NCBI GenBank assembly: GCA_963931865.1
Contig: OZ007517.1
Span: forward strand, 1,392,268-1,456,267
From: Axinella damicornis
Lineage: Eukaryota > Porifera > Demospongiae > Axinellida > Axinellidae
Length of the DNA: 64,000 bases
Reading direction: 5' to 3'
The position numbers and the translations under genes are program-made. Each line of letters opens with the position of its first letter. Position 1 is the first letter of the stretch. This document shows, piece after piece, positions 20,201-32,674 of the stretch. The notes under the pieces were generated by a model, which saw nothing but the letters and a program-made list of their open reading frames with translations, did no database searches and was not told the origin of the DNA.

Positions 20201-21465
20201 TGACTTCCTGGTAGGTGACCCTCTGATTGGTTGATTTTGCTTACCGCCTACATGTTGAGTGTCTAATCCTAGCTGATCCTGGTGCCTGAATAGCTAATGG
20301 CTGATGAAATTGCTGTATACATGATATATGATCTGTTGCCGATGTGCACTGGATTTGAACTGATATTGGATGTCATTGTCTATGACGTCAATGATTGCTT
20401 CTTTAGACAGACAAATGCACTCCCCACCTTGTGGTTGGGTTTGATATCAAATTGCCTACTCTGTGCAGAGGAACCTTTAAACCTTGCAAATCTGTAGTAA
20501 TTGGTCTGTCTACAATGATTTCCTCCTGTTACAATCTACTATTTCTGAAATTTGGCTGTGTTGTTGTCGTGGAAACAGACAACTAAAAGGAGGGAAACCC
20601 TAGCTAGGTAATTTAATCTTCTGGTTTGTAACGAAGGTATGATAGTAACGATCATGGATTAAGCTCATTGTGATCGAGGGCTTCCGTAGCAGCACGCAGC
20701 GTAGACTGCCGTCACTCAGTCTGGCTTAGAACCCATAACTGAATACAATTGCACCTCCTGTTGTGCCAGCATCATGGATTAACGTATTATGCATGGCCAG
20801 CATCACTTTGTTTGTCCAACGATGAGCACTGCTCAAGAAGTTGGACACGATGTACTGATTGCTGAAGAGTTGGGTTGTGAAACTCCTCTTTCCCAGATGG
20901 CTGTTCCCGGCCACCTCTAGATTTTGATTGCTTTGGGATGACAGATGACATCTCCTGAAAGCAGCCAAAATCTTGAGGTAACCGCGAACATAGTCTCGGT
21001 CCCAGGCCCAAACCAACCCCAGCGCGTATCGCTTCCAGAAGCGATCCGCGCTGGGGTTGGTTGGGTCTGGGGCCGAGACTACCGCAAACATTGAGATGCT
21101 GGAGCTACAATTGAAGCCATTTCTCTACCAGAATATATAGCTGTGTTTCTCTACCAGAGTATAAAGCCATTTCTCTACCAGAATATAAAGCCGTTTCTCT
21201 ACCAGGCTATAAAGGTAGCAAGTTGCTGTGAGTGTACTGGAGAAGGAACTCCACTGTCGATCATGTTACGTTAATGCAAGTGCGGCAGCCATCACTTGAG
21301 TAATCGTGCCAGTCTCTGTTGCTCCCTCACAAACAGGAACAGCAAGAAGCTGATGAAGTCACTGGCAAGAGCAGTGCGTGGAAAGCCTACATGGCTGAGG
21401 TTAAAGCCTATGAGGAGCGCACCTGCACCGACCAGGACGGACACAAGAGACCGCTTGTTAAATGA
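17214..21465 (+). CDS. TRIR: TRIR (C19orf43) homologue, telomerase RNA component interacting RNase
   Basis: Three phase-0 exons, 17214-17513, 18926-19006 and 21337-21465, give 169 residues (human is a similar length). Exon 1 carries the family signature NKFANDGSFFEMFRRKMEE (about residues 31-49) followed by a charged, low-complexity stretch. Exon 2 is a short basic segment (GKRKALMRT, REKRKRRREE) matching the basic middle of the human protein. Exon 3 carries AWKAYMAEVKAYEE and ends in RPLVK, the conserved C-terminus. The exon 1 donor (CAG/GTTGTG) and exon 2 donor (GAG/GTGGTT) are weak, so the middle exon is the least certain part. The in-frame ATG at 17163 is an alternative start, but homology begins after 17214. 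The human protein is reported as a nuclear RNase linked to telomerase RNA; the function here is inferred. Confidence 0.82.
17523..17572. repeat. (GT)n microsatellite just inside TRIR intron 1
   Basis: A GT run of about 26 bp begins some 30 bp after the TRIR exon 1 donor. Confidence 0.7.
17748..18038. mobile_element. MITE with CTATGCTA-TATCTTGGGCTAGG ends (copy A)
   Basis: Inverted arms of about 60 bp, reading TATCTTGGGCTAGGAATGAG and AATCCCAGCTTCATATCT, flank a 170-bp centre containing AAAATCGCACTCG. A second copy sits at 45019-45299 in a SPICE1 intron and a third fragment at about 45370-45470. This copy lies in TRIR intron 1. Confidence 0.75.
18223..18257. repeat. TAGCCTCG-family palindrome
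   Basis: TAGCCTCGTTCCCAGGC then GTGGGAATGAGGCTA; near-perfect 35-bp palindrome in TRIR intron 1. Confidence 0.75.
18738..18812. repeat. TAGTCTCGG-family MITE, truncated copy
   Basis: TAGTCTCAGACCCAAACCAA then a GATTGCTTCCAGTATCAC / TACTGGAAGCGATC hairpin. The right terminus of the full element (compare 20992) is missing. Confidence 0.6.
19310..19640. repeat. GAGGCTCYCAGG minisatellite with poly-C run
   Basis: Units of about 18-22 bp (GAGGCTCTCAGGGGGACC and variants) repeat some 15 times, beginning with a poly-C run at 19320-19346. It lies in TRIR intron 2. The long minus-strand reading frame across it is a by-product of the repeat. Confidence 0.8.
20114..20161. repeat. TAGCCTCG-family palindrome
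   Basis: GGCCTCATTCCCAGGCCGTG and GGCCTGGGAACGAGGCTA, TRIR intron 2. Confidence 0.75.
20992..21082. mobile_element. TAGTCTCGG-family MITE, full 91-bp copy
   Basis: The whole element is a near palindrome: TAGTCTCGGTCCCAGGCCCA, then a CGCTTCCAG/AAGCGATC centre, ending in GGGGCCGAGACTA. Flanks CCGCGAACA (left) and CCGCAAACA (right) match at 8 of 9 bases, consistent with a 9-bp target-site duplication. Confidence 0.75.
21112..21212. repeat. Tandem repeat, about 29-bp unit, four copies
   Basis: TTTCTCTACCAGAATATAAA recurs four times with small changes, 125 bp upstream of TRIR exon 3. Confidence 0.75.
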
Positions 21466-21826
21466 GTATTATCACTGCTGTACAATGATTTGGCTCGCTC
21501 CCAGACTCTTTGTGGAGGAGTCTGGAAACAAGGCTATCTTCTGTTCAATTTCAATGCTACAGTAATTATAATCATAGATGGTATATGTCCCGTGTGTTGT
21601 CACATACCACTAACGATGTGTTTATATGTATTGTGCATACATCAAATCGTCACATTTTATTCTAATTATCACTGCACTGTCATAATCTAATTATAGCTAA
21701 CTGACCGTATACTTCCGTATAACTCCGTACAACTCCGTAGAAGTACCTGAAAGTGTCCCGCAATCAATCTGACTGCAGAATGTATACAGAACTGGTTTCA
21801 TCAGAGTTGCTGTAGGTAGCTAAAGA
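21466..21826. other. TRIR-TESK intergenic spacer
   Basis: 361 bp lie between the TRIR stop and the TESK start. It must hold the TRIR 3' end and TESK promoter, but I see no clear AATAAA or TATA box. A TCTGGAAACAAGGCT fragment near 21500-21535 resembles the TAGCCTCG family. Confidence 0.5.
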
Positions 21827-24800
21827 ATGGGTGAAGAAATTCAAGTTCAGCTGCGGGAATATAACGGAGAGGGCGTTAGAAGACGGCCTCGCCCGAGGAG
21901 TGCCTCCTTCATGGCGGTTCGCTCTGCAGTCTTCCAGCTCACTAGTTTGAGTGACTTCAAGCTGGAGAAGATAGGCTCGGGTTTCTTTGCTGATGTGTAC
22001 AAGGTGAGGGTAGCCTTAGTGACATTGGCTAGCTGAGGTAAAGAATAAATCCGTCACTGTCGTGAAGTTTTGTTCCTTCAATGATGGAATTAGCTAAGGA
22101 CATTTATATTGACAGCCAGCTCGACATGTGTGACTCTAGCTATGCTAAAATTGGTCAAAAAGAGTTGGATACATCTGGTCTGTCTCTGATGTGTTGACTC
22201 CCAACACGTTCCTTACGTGCAGCTGCTTCAGTGCATGTATGACACTGCTTTCACGGTAGAGGATCATGTACACACACACATGTACGTACATTGTCATCAC
22301 TGACCTGAAGCGTTTTATAGCACTATCAAAAAGTAATCAGACAGCATTGTAGTACAAGCTGTGGTACTAGTCTTGCGGGACTACTATATAGTACTCTAGG
22401 GTGATAATGTTCTCAAATCTTGCGTGAGCTTTGAACTACTACAGTGAGTGTCTCAATGGCTGATCTTTGTACAGAAACTTATATTATCTTTGTACAGAAA
22501 CTTATATTTGATCAGTGGAATTATAGTGCTGGCATTTGATTTCAGAATATCCATGTGCATTGAGCTGGCATTGTGATTCCTGTTCCATGGTAGTCATTGA
22601 AAAGCAGTATTTAGAGACCAAGATTTTACGGTCTATAGACCCGTTGCAGCTGACGTCATCATTTTGAGAATACAGACGGGTACACCAACATGGCGGCTAT
22701 TTTGCATTTTAGAGATGCAGCTTCTATGGTGATCTCGGCAAACGCAGTCATGCACCAACAATGCTTCTAGTATGTGTTGAATCGAACGAAATGTGATTGA
22801 TATGTAGGCTATTATAACACTTACCAGTGATACAGGTGATGTTTGATCGATACTGTATGTGAAACCAATGTATTTCAGTACACCAAGATGGCGGCTCCGG
22901 ACAGTATACTGAAATGCCACGGAAACGTGGCGTAATTGCAACGGGTCTATTAAGTCCGGCAGCTGCTGGTTTGGAGTCAACTGACCATTACTCTTTGTGT
23001 CGTTCTCTGTGCAGGTGTACCACAAGGGCACCGGGGAGGTGATGGTGCTGAAGATGAACAAGAGCCGCAAGAACAGCAAGCAGATGCTCAGCGAGATCCA
23101 GCTCATGAACAGGCTCTGTCATCCCAACATCCTTCGGTGAGGGAGTATGGAATACCGATTCTATTTAGAGTTTATTCGACCGGGCATAGTATGCGATTTT
23201 CTATGAGTGACAGTTCCATTTGTCTTTGTGATGGGGTATTCTGCACTGAATAGCTCTTTGTGTGTTGGGTATCCAGTGATAGTCAGGTGTCAGTGCATGC
23301 GGTGGAGATATTCTATAATGGTGAATGGCGGTCTTACGTGTCAATGGTGGCAGGTGTCAAGGTGGATGATATGGAGTATGTAAGTTGAAGTTGGGTTTTT
23401 GCCGGCCTGGGAAGTGTGAGCGGAGGTCCTCTCGTGTAAACTCTGGCCATCAACGAAAGTGAGCTTTGTGATGCCGACTGCTAGTCCTGCACAGCTGGAG
23501 ATGTGTTCTAGCACAGCAGACTAGCTTCTCATTTGTCATTATGATGAGGTGTTCCATGCTCCAAATGTTAGAAATGCGGTTGTAATATCCTGTCATGCAA
23601 TGGGGCATAGCACAATGATAACTGAACAATGTAAGGATCATTGACACATTCTGTGAATGTCAACCCTCACCACCCATGCTTGAGACAACGCTTAATTGAT
23701 GTACCGAAGTTTTACGCATGCTATAGATTGTTGAAAATGTCATGTCAAATTACAACAACATTTGTTGCCCTTGTTTTGTTGATGTTTACACTAGTCATTT
23801 GCAAGTCCTTAGGCGCCTAATTTCTGTATTCCTATGCAGTCACAATAACTATACCAATAATAATTGCAGTCTTGAGTCTTGTTTTCAGAGTTGGATTAGC
23901 TTTTAGCTTTCCTTTCCCTGTAGGAATCTTGACAAGAAGGCACAGCTAGTGCACTGGTCACCGCATATTGATGTTAGGACGAATTTGTATCCTGGATACG
24001 GTGGTCCTGTGTATTGACCACAAGCCTTGTGACCTGTTGTACAGACAGTGTGTACTACTTACTTGGAGCCATGGAGATGGGGAGAGAGAATCCACTGTTT
24101 TGTCTATCTAGCAGCACTCTGCAATTTCCCTAAACAAACTGACTGTCATTCATAGCCTATCTGATGTAGTTTTTCCTGGTCTGAGCTTGGCCTAAATGAA
24201 GCCTAAATACCAGTGATCAGCTCATATGTCTTAGCATGAACTGCTGGCTGATGGCAAGATCCCTCACTATAGAATACATACTGGAGTCATGTGACCTCAC
24301 CATTGCGCTCACCTCCGAGGCATTCACATAGGACATGCGCCAAAAGCATAGTTGCCAACCGTCCCGGAACGTCCGGACAGTCCTGGAATTCTTGTCCCGC
24401 ACAGATCCTGCTTTGTCCCAGAGGTCTGTTCTCGTTCCCAGTCTGGTTGCTGCCTGGGAACGGAACTAACAATTGTATTGTACATTGTACAGTGCCGGGG
24501 GAGGGAGCTAGTGGGATGTACACCAAGTGTCCCTGAAGTTTTTTTCTAAAGTTGGCAGCTGTGTGATAGGTGTGGAGCATAGGACGCTTTTTTATGTTTT
24601 TGAGTTGGCAATACTTGATGGTATCTGTTTTAGCTACACTGACACAACATCTAGTAGAATTGAAAACCGATAAATATATCGATTTCAGCCACCAGTTCCT
24701 CTCTGGCAATGGTGTGGGTGTATTGGTATGTACCCTGATTTGGCACGGGAGTTGTTCTTTAACTTCTTTGTGGTCCTCATGGATGGCAGCTGCTTGTCCA

Positions 24801-26180
24801 CACACAAACCACCTACTACAAAGCATTTCATTTCCTGCCTATATCACTCCAGAGTTATTGGCAGAAATAGTGTCACCATCTTACATATCTTTCCACATAA
24901 CATACAACTAAAAGTGTCATAGGTTGCTATTTATAGCACTCCCAATGACATCATCCTTTGCCATGTTGTGTTTAGGTAACTTGCTATTTATAGCACTCCC
25001 AGTGACATCATCCTTTGACTCGTCTATTTTTCCCTCCTCCCAGGTTCAAAGGTTCTTGTGTGCATGAAGGCCATCTCCACGCACTAACGGAGGTATGCTT
25101 GTACCAGATTGATACCATAGCAACGCATGGAACAGCTCCACTCTGATTGGCCCAACACTATTAGCCCGCCCACCTGCAATGTTTGTTGATCTGGATATCC
25201 CGATCCCACACATAATGAACAGCTGCTCACCGAGTCACAATGGCTGTTGCCATGTGTACGGTGGTACCAATACAATGGCATACTGGAGGGTGTCTTTGGC
25301 TTGCAGCTGCCGTTTTAGGAACTACAGGCCATTAGAGGTCTTTGTGAGGAAGAGGCGTGTACATGGCAACTCCTAAGAGCTGCTAGTGTGAATGGTGAAT
25401 ATGACAAATGGTTGTCGCTGAAACAGGGCACAAACTCTTTTGAGGCCTGTACAGAGCAATGGTACTAGTGTTGTCACCAAAGGTGATCACAAGCTGATTT
25501 TTTTTACTAGAACTGTCTGTCACCTAACTGAGCAGCCCTAATTGATTATTGGATTCCTCATAATTGATAATTGACCGATTAATTGATGCTGTGTAAGCTG
25601 CCTTGACCAGGAAGTGAATGGCATGGTGAAATTGCTCGATTTCTGCCGCTGTCTTGCTGCTCTCTCCAAAGAGCTTGCTGTACCAAACTGTAGACAATTT
25701 ACCAGCAGGCGTTGTTACCTTACTGTGCAGCCCTAATCAATTATTGGATTCTTCATAATTGATAATTGACCGATAATTGATACTGTGTAAGCTGCCTTGA
25801 CCCAGGAAGTGAATGGCATGGTGAAATTGCTCGATTTCTGCTGACGTCTTGCTGCTCTCTCCATGAGCTTGCTGTACTCCATATGATGGTGCGATCGCAA
25901 AGGATTCTCTGTTGTACCACCTCAGTGAGCAACCGCACTTTTGACAAAATTATTGCCTTGCCTCCAAGCCATCAGCTCTCCCGTTCTCGCGTCCACTCTT
26001 AGCCAAAGTACTTCCAAACTGTAGAAAATTTTCCTGCAGGTGTTGTCACCTAACTGCGCAGCCCTAATCAATTATTGGATTCCTCATAAGTCCGATTGAT
26101 TGATACTGTGTAAGCTGCCTTGACCCAGGAAGTGAATGGCATGGCTAAACTGCTCAATCTCACTTGCATACACACATACA

Positions 26181-26227
<47 letters not shown>

Positions 26228-29200
26228 ACACACACACACACACAGTACATCAACAATGGTTCGTTAGAAGACCTGCTTCACAACAGACAGGTGGACCTCT
26301 CGTGGTCCGTGAGGGTGAAGATTGCCCAGGACATCGCAAAGGGAATGGCCTACCTGCACTCTAAGAGTGTCTTCCACCGCGATCTCACGTCAAAGGTTAG
26401 GGTCTGAGATTAAAGGAGGTAGCTGTGTTTATGTGTGTGCTAATTGAGTAGCCATGAGTCTGCAACCTCATTCAGTAACCTTTGCTAACAAAGCCGCTTC
26501 CAGGGCAAAGTGCTTGTGGAGGTGTGGAGGTGTGTTCGATCTCCATTGTTGACAGAATTGGCCACTTGTATTCATGGTATATGTCCCCGAATTCATTACG
26601 GCTATGAAAATTTCCATGATAATCATATCCCAATTATCGAGTTGTTTTGGTGACCAGCCCTAGTCTGTCTCTGCCAAAAGATTGCCAGCTTTGCTCTAGG
26701 TATTCACACTTACCTCCTTAGTTGCCCCTCCCTCTCTCCCTTAGTTGCCCCTCCCTCTCCCCCTTACCTCCTTAGTTGTCCCTCCCTCCCCTCTCCCCTT
26801 ACCTCCTTAGTTGTCCCTCCCTCCCCTCTCCCCTTACCTCCTTAGTTGCCCCTCCCCTCCCCCTTGCCTCCTTACTTGCCCCTCCCCTTTCCTCCTCAGT
26901 TGCCCCTCCTCTTGCTTCCTTGGTTACCCCTCCCTCCTCCCTCTCTCCCCTTGCCTCCTTTGATCTCAGGCCAGTAATCTGTGTGCATGGCTGATTGACT
27001 GTTGAGCTGTGAAGCTAGCCAGGTGTTTCGTTTGGGTCGACAATCTTGGAGATTGAATTAACCCTACAAGGTTGAAAGCACTCAAGTCAGCATTCTTTGA
27101 GAGCCTTTTTGCGGAGCACTCTTTCCTGTTTTCATGTCTGAATGTTTGAAGCTTGGTCTTCAGCCGAGCAGCGGTGGCAGAGTGTAATCCGTCTAATTGT
27201 GTGTGGTATGAACGGTTGTTTGGAGTCAGTGAACTCTAGCCTCGTTCCCAAGCCATTCCCGCTGCCAGTATTTGATCGCTTGCAGTATACAAATATAGCG
27301 GTAGAAGGACTGGGAAATCTGGTCACGTGCAATGACGTCAGATAGACAGAAGGTAGACACACGGAGGTGTGCCTAACTGTTATAACACCTGTTTCTCATT
27401 GATCTGTCCTGCGTTGTGAACACACAGCACATGGTAGCCACCTGCAGGGTGGTATGCTAGATAGCTAGCTAGTACGTAACTCATTCGAAAGCACAATTTG
27501 GGGGCATTTCGGCAGCCGTGATGATGATGATGACAACTCCGGAGTGCTTCGTAAGATTGCAGTGAAAGGACTCCCGAGGGCGGGAATGCACCAAAGTCCT
27601 GCAACACTGAAGACTTGTGTAGATGTCATCCCGAGAAGTTATTGGTGACTGAAATGGCCAAGAAAGAAAGACGGCAATCCCATTCTCTTCAACGATATCA
27701 GCTTGGCTATAGTATCAGTACAGCCTTATTATCGGCAGGATATAACTAGAATCGGGATCGGAGGCTTATTTTTGGGTATCGATACAGCCATACCTGTGAG
27801 TGTGTTTGTGACTGAAGCCCCGGATGAGCCCTGGTTGGGTTCATGAAGCCATCTCTTGTGAAGCCTGTGGCTGTGACATCCTCTAATGATATAATTGCAG
27901 TTGTATGAGTGCGTTGACTGGTGCCCTTTCAGGCTTCTTACACAACTTTATTGTGATGCAATATGCTACAATACACAAATTCCTGCACACTGTGTGCTCA
28001 CGGGCAGTGCAAAGAAATCCTCACACACACATGCACACACACACACATGCACACACACACACACACACGCACGCAAACATGCACACACGGACTGTATTTC
28101 GTCCTTATGAATGAACATCATATGTAATCACTCAAAGTAGTCCACCGATTCACCGTATTTTATGGAAACTTAGGTTATTGCTGTAACCATCAGAGAAGTG
28201 CAGATCACGATGGTATAATACTCTTATTTTATCAGTCAAACTAACCTGTGCAAATTTAAGTTATGGGCTTCTGAATGTGATTGATACACAAGCTTATTTT
28301 GATCGTACGCGATGCCTAGAGTGAATATAAATTCAAAATGTGTAGACTTCCTGTTCACTACGACAATGCACAATAGCCTGTAAACATGTGCACAATAATC
28401 TCTTGTTACAAACCACGTTATCTTATTACATGACAATAGAAGAGCGCATGCAATTGATATTTACAGTTCCTCCCTCCATTCCTCCCTCCCTCCCTCCCTC
28501 CCTCCCTCCCTCCCTCCCTCCCTCCCTCCCTCCCTCCCTCCCTCCCTCCCTCTCTCCCTCCCTCCCTCCCTCCCTCCCTCCCTCTCCCTCCCTCCCTCCG
28601 TCCTTCCCTGTCCCATAGAACTGTCTGATTCAAAAGGAACCCACTGGAACGCTCCGCACTGTAGTTGCTGACTTTGGACTTGCTGCAAAGATCAAGCAAG
28701 CAAGGTATGGGGAAGAATGATTTGTAAGTTCTGAGAATTTTAACTCCACCATCAAGGTACTGAACCTTGTCCAGGAATGCTCGTCTATGAAGTACAGTAT
28801 GACGTGCACACAAGCGTTAATAATTATTTGACGCTTGAGTGCCATACGCGGTTGCGTAATTGATATGAAGATCTTGTTATGAGTGGTATTTTAGATTAAG
28901 AGTAGCCTTGCTACTGTTTGCTCATCGTGCGGACACTTTGGAGAGGACTTGGTTCCACTTGCTGATCGTGCGGATACCTCCGAGAGGTCTGCTACCCTCT
29001 GTCATCGTGCGACACCTCAGAGAGGTCTTGCTACCCTCTGTGGACACCTCAAAGCAGTCTTTGCTACCTTATGATTATCGTGCAGACACCACAGAGAGGT
29101 CATTGTGCTCTAGGATGGTGGTTAGATAGAGAAGCATCAGAATTCTGCTACGTTGCACTGTTTCACCGCTGCAAATGACCTGAAGTATTGATATATTGCA

Positions 29201-31167
29201 CAACGATTGAGTATTAGTGCTACAACTTTGTTTACTTCCTTTTATGGATGTAGTAATCACAATATTTCTAGCGTGTGCATTATCAAAATCTAATGATGGT
29301 TTTAGTACTGCAATATACTACATGTATGTGGTATCTTGCTGTTGCGTCTCTAGAGCGTGAGTGAGATCCCCCCAGATTGCCCTGCATTCACATAGCAACC
29401 GTGTTATGATAAGATGTGTATGGCACTAGGTAGTTGGTCAATTTTGCTGTGTTTCTGTCAGTTATCAGATGCCACTGAGCCATGTGTTTACGTACACAAA
29501 GTTTGCGTGTGAGTGCACTTTCAATAACTAGGGCAATGGCATATTACATTCAGGGGTCAAAGTTGGAAAAACACAGTGGTCAAGTTAGAAACTTGTGTGT
29601 GACCCAGGGTCAAGGTCGGAGGAAGCTTGCATGGAGAAACTTGCGTGTGACTTTGTTTATGATTCACCAGCTACCTGACATAGTTTGTGGCAATTTCAAG
29701 CAGTTTTTGGATGCCATTCCCATTGTACAAGGCCACATGCTTATGCTCCCTGCAGTGACAATGCCACACTTTTGCAACAACATGGCAGGTTTGGTTGGAC
29801 TCGGCCTTTTGTGGTCTTGACTGTGCAGACCAAATAGCATATCTGGAATTGCAGGCACGTTTGAGATGTTTCACGCCGTGCGCAACGGTCTGGCGCACTC
29901 GGGGAGCTTCTTTGCGTACGGAAATGGCAAGATGAGGAATGAAGATTTCCGGAAACAATTTAGTTTATGGAAGTGAAGGAAGTTTGATGGAAGGGGTGGT
30001 TGTACGTGTTGAAGAATCATTCTGTTTGCCGTACCACAAAATGACTTGCTTTGGTATAGGCGTGTAATATGTATTGCTGTGTCACACCCCTCCCCTCCAC
30101 AGTATGATAATGACAATGTGGGGGGAACAATCTTATTAGGGAGGTGAAGGAGTATTCTCTCTGCTCCCCCATAGTCTTGATCTTCAGAGCTGCTTCTAGG
30201 TGGCTGGCAGTTGACTGCTGCATCCACTGAGAGGGGGCCCCCTTACTGTTTAGAGCATTTAGACCGTGTGTTTGGGCTAGTTTCACCTGGAGTGTGTCTG
30301 AAGTTTTCAAGCCAGTATTTTACAATTCTGTTGGTGAAAATTGATTTGAAAGTGTCTACACTGTCTATTGAACACACGTAAACATTACAAATACCAATGT
30401 CCAAATATTTGTATGAAACTATTTTCACATCCTTGGCTTGTGTGCATAGAATGGACAATGTTTGGGTGAGGTTAGCACATGGCTATCTGAACTGGGAAGT
30501 GATCCAATCAGAGGGCTGCATATTCAGCCAATCAGAGGGCTGCGTACTCAACCAATCAGAGTGCTGCTTACTCAACCAATCAGAGGACTGCATACTCAAC
30601 CAATCAGAGGGCTGCGTACTTCATTCATCCATGTTTGATTTATATCATGCAACGGTGCCATGGATACATGTCTTAAGATCAATCATCACTGTGCATTCCA
30701 AGTGGTCAAATTTCACTGAGCCGGTCACTGGTGTGGATGTAATGTCTGCTGGAAGCGGCTAGCATTCCTTGGGGTAGCTCACTTGGGATTGATAGCCAAC
30801 TAATGGACAGTCTTGCTGTTCAGATAAGTGTGGCCCTTCAAACGTTGGAACATCTGCCAATTGTCGCCATTTGTTTTGCAATCAGATATTGATGTGAAAT
30901 ATGTGTTGTCCTGCCGTCATGTCTGCATCTAATGGTGCGTGCAGTCACCCCATTAGCCAGCATTGTCCGCATGCCTGTGTGGGACGTCTCCACTGTGTCT
31001 GTGTGTTTGACGCTGTCATGCAAGCCCCAACATTCACTTAAATAGACTCAACAAAATGAATGGTCAATGCCACACAAGTTAGTCGCAGGAGGTTTGATAA
31101 TGTCAACATTTCCCCATAACACACACACACCAACATACACACACACACATGTACACACACACACATG

Positions 31168-31201
<34 letters not shown>

Positions 31202-31918
31202 CACACACACACACCACCACCCTCAGGCGTCGCAGCCACACGGAGGTGGTCGGATCACCATATTGGATGGCCCCAGAGTTGCTGAGGGGGAAGAACTACT
31301 GTGAGCAGGCGGACGTCTTCTCCTACGGGATCATTCTCGCCGAGATCATGGCGCGGATACCTGCCGACCCTGACTTCATGCCCAGAACACATGTGAGTAG
31401 CAAATCAGTTGATGAGTTTAGGAACTAGAAGTTTGATGTCACATTCTGATTGGTTGAAATGGAAGAGGGTGAAGCCTATATGAGGGAATTGAAACACGCT
31501 TCTCAGTTGCTTTGTGGTCTTGTTACGGCATCCCTGAGAGATTGGGCGTAGGAAGGTATAATTTGAATTTGCGTATGTATGTGCTGCAACTAATGAAGAC
31601 TTACGTACTCTCTGACCTTTTGGGTGAGACTTTTGTCTCCACATGCCCCTAGCTGTAGTGGTGTGTGTACGTGACTGAGTGGTGTGTTTGAATGCTAATG
31701 TTCTGTACTTCATACTAAGTTGCATGGCTGCCAATAACGTACTACTTGTGTACCCATAGATAAACTTGATGTTGAAATTGAGCCAACTAGCTGGTAATGA
31801 TTGCCAATTGTGTGCAACCACTGGTCCAGAATTGAGTTTTTCACAGCCAAGCAGGTGATACAGTTCACCCAGGAATCCAACATCTGTGTTATCGTGCAGG
31901 TCCTGGGCCCCATTAACT

Positions 31919-31950
<32 letters not shown>

Positions 31951-32642
31951 ATGACATCATCACTGAACTCTGAACTCACTTGAGTATAAATGGCATTCGT
32001 TTTTCTGGAAGGGCGAAGGACATTTCTTTTCTTCTTCAACAGAAAAGCCAAGGGTTTTAGTAGCATTCGAGCCCAGGACAGAGCCTGCAGAACATTACGC
32101 AACACAGAACCAGTATGTAGTGGATCGAGGCAGTCCTACACATATATGGCTTGAAGAATCTAGGAGGGTCACATACAGATCATGCTTGGATATCCATGCT
32201 GTAGATCAGCCCGTCCAGTTTGTGTGTATGCGTGAACACGCGAGGTGATGGTGGTATTATATTCATATGTGAGCTGGGATGGTGAGCATTCTTGGGCTGA
32301 TGGGATGGGAATTGGGCAATCGGTCTGTCGTCCCGGTAGAGTAAAGTTCTGCGTTCCTCACCTGACAGGGCTAATATTTGGTCATAAATATTGAGAAATG
32401 TGATTGGAAGAATGATAAACCTAGTCATGAATATTCGGGCCAGGTATGCCCGGTATTGCCATTGTGATGGTGCGGCTTAATTGATGCAGGAGAATGATTT
32501 TCATTCCTGCCAGCTAACCAGCAGCGCAGGTGTTGTACATGTTTAATGTAAACATGATTGTGATTATGATTACAGTAGGGTCATGTTTATTGTCCACATT
32601 GACAGTGGTGCAGGCATAGGTGTGTGTGTGTGCGTGTGTGCG

Positions 32643-32674
<32 letters not shown>

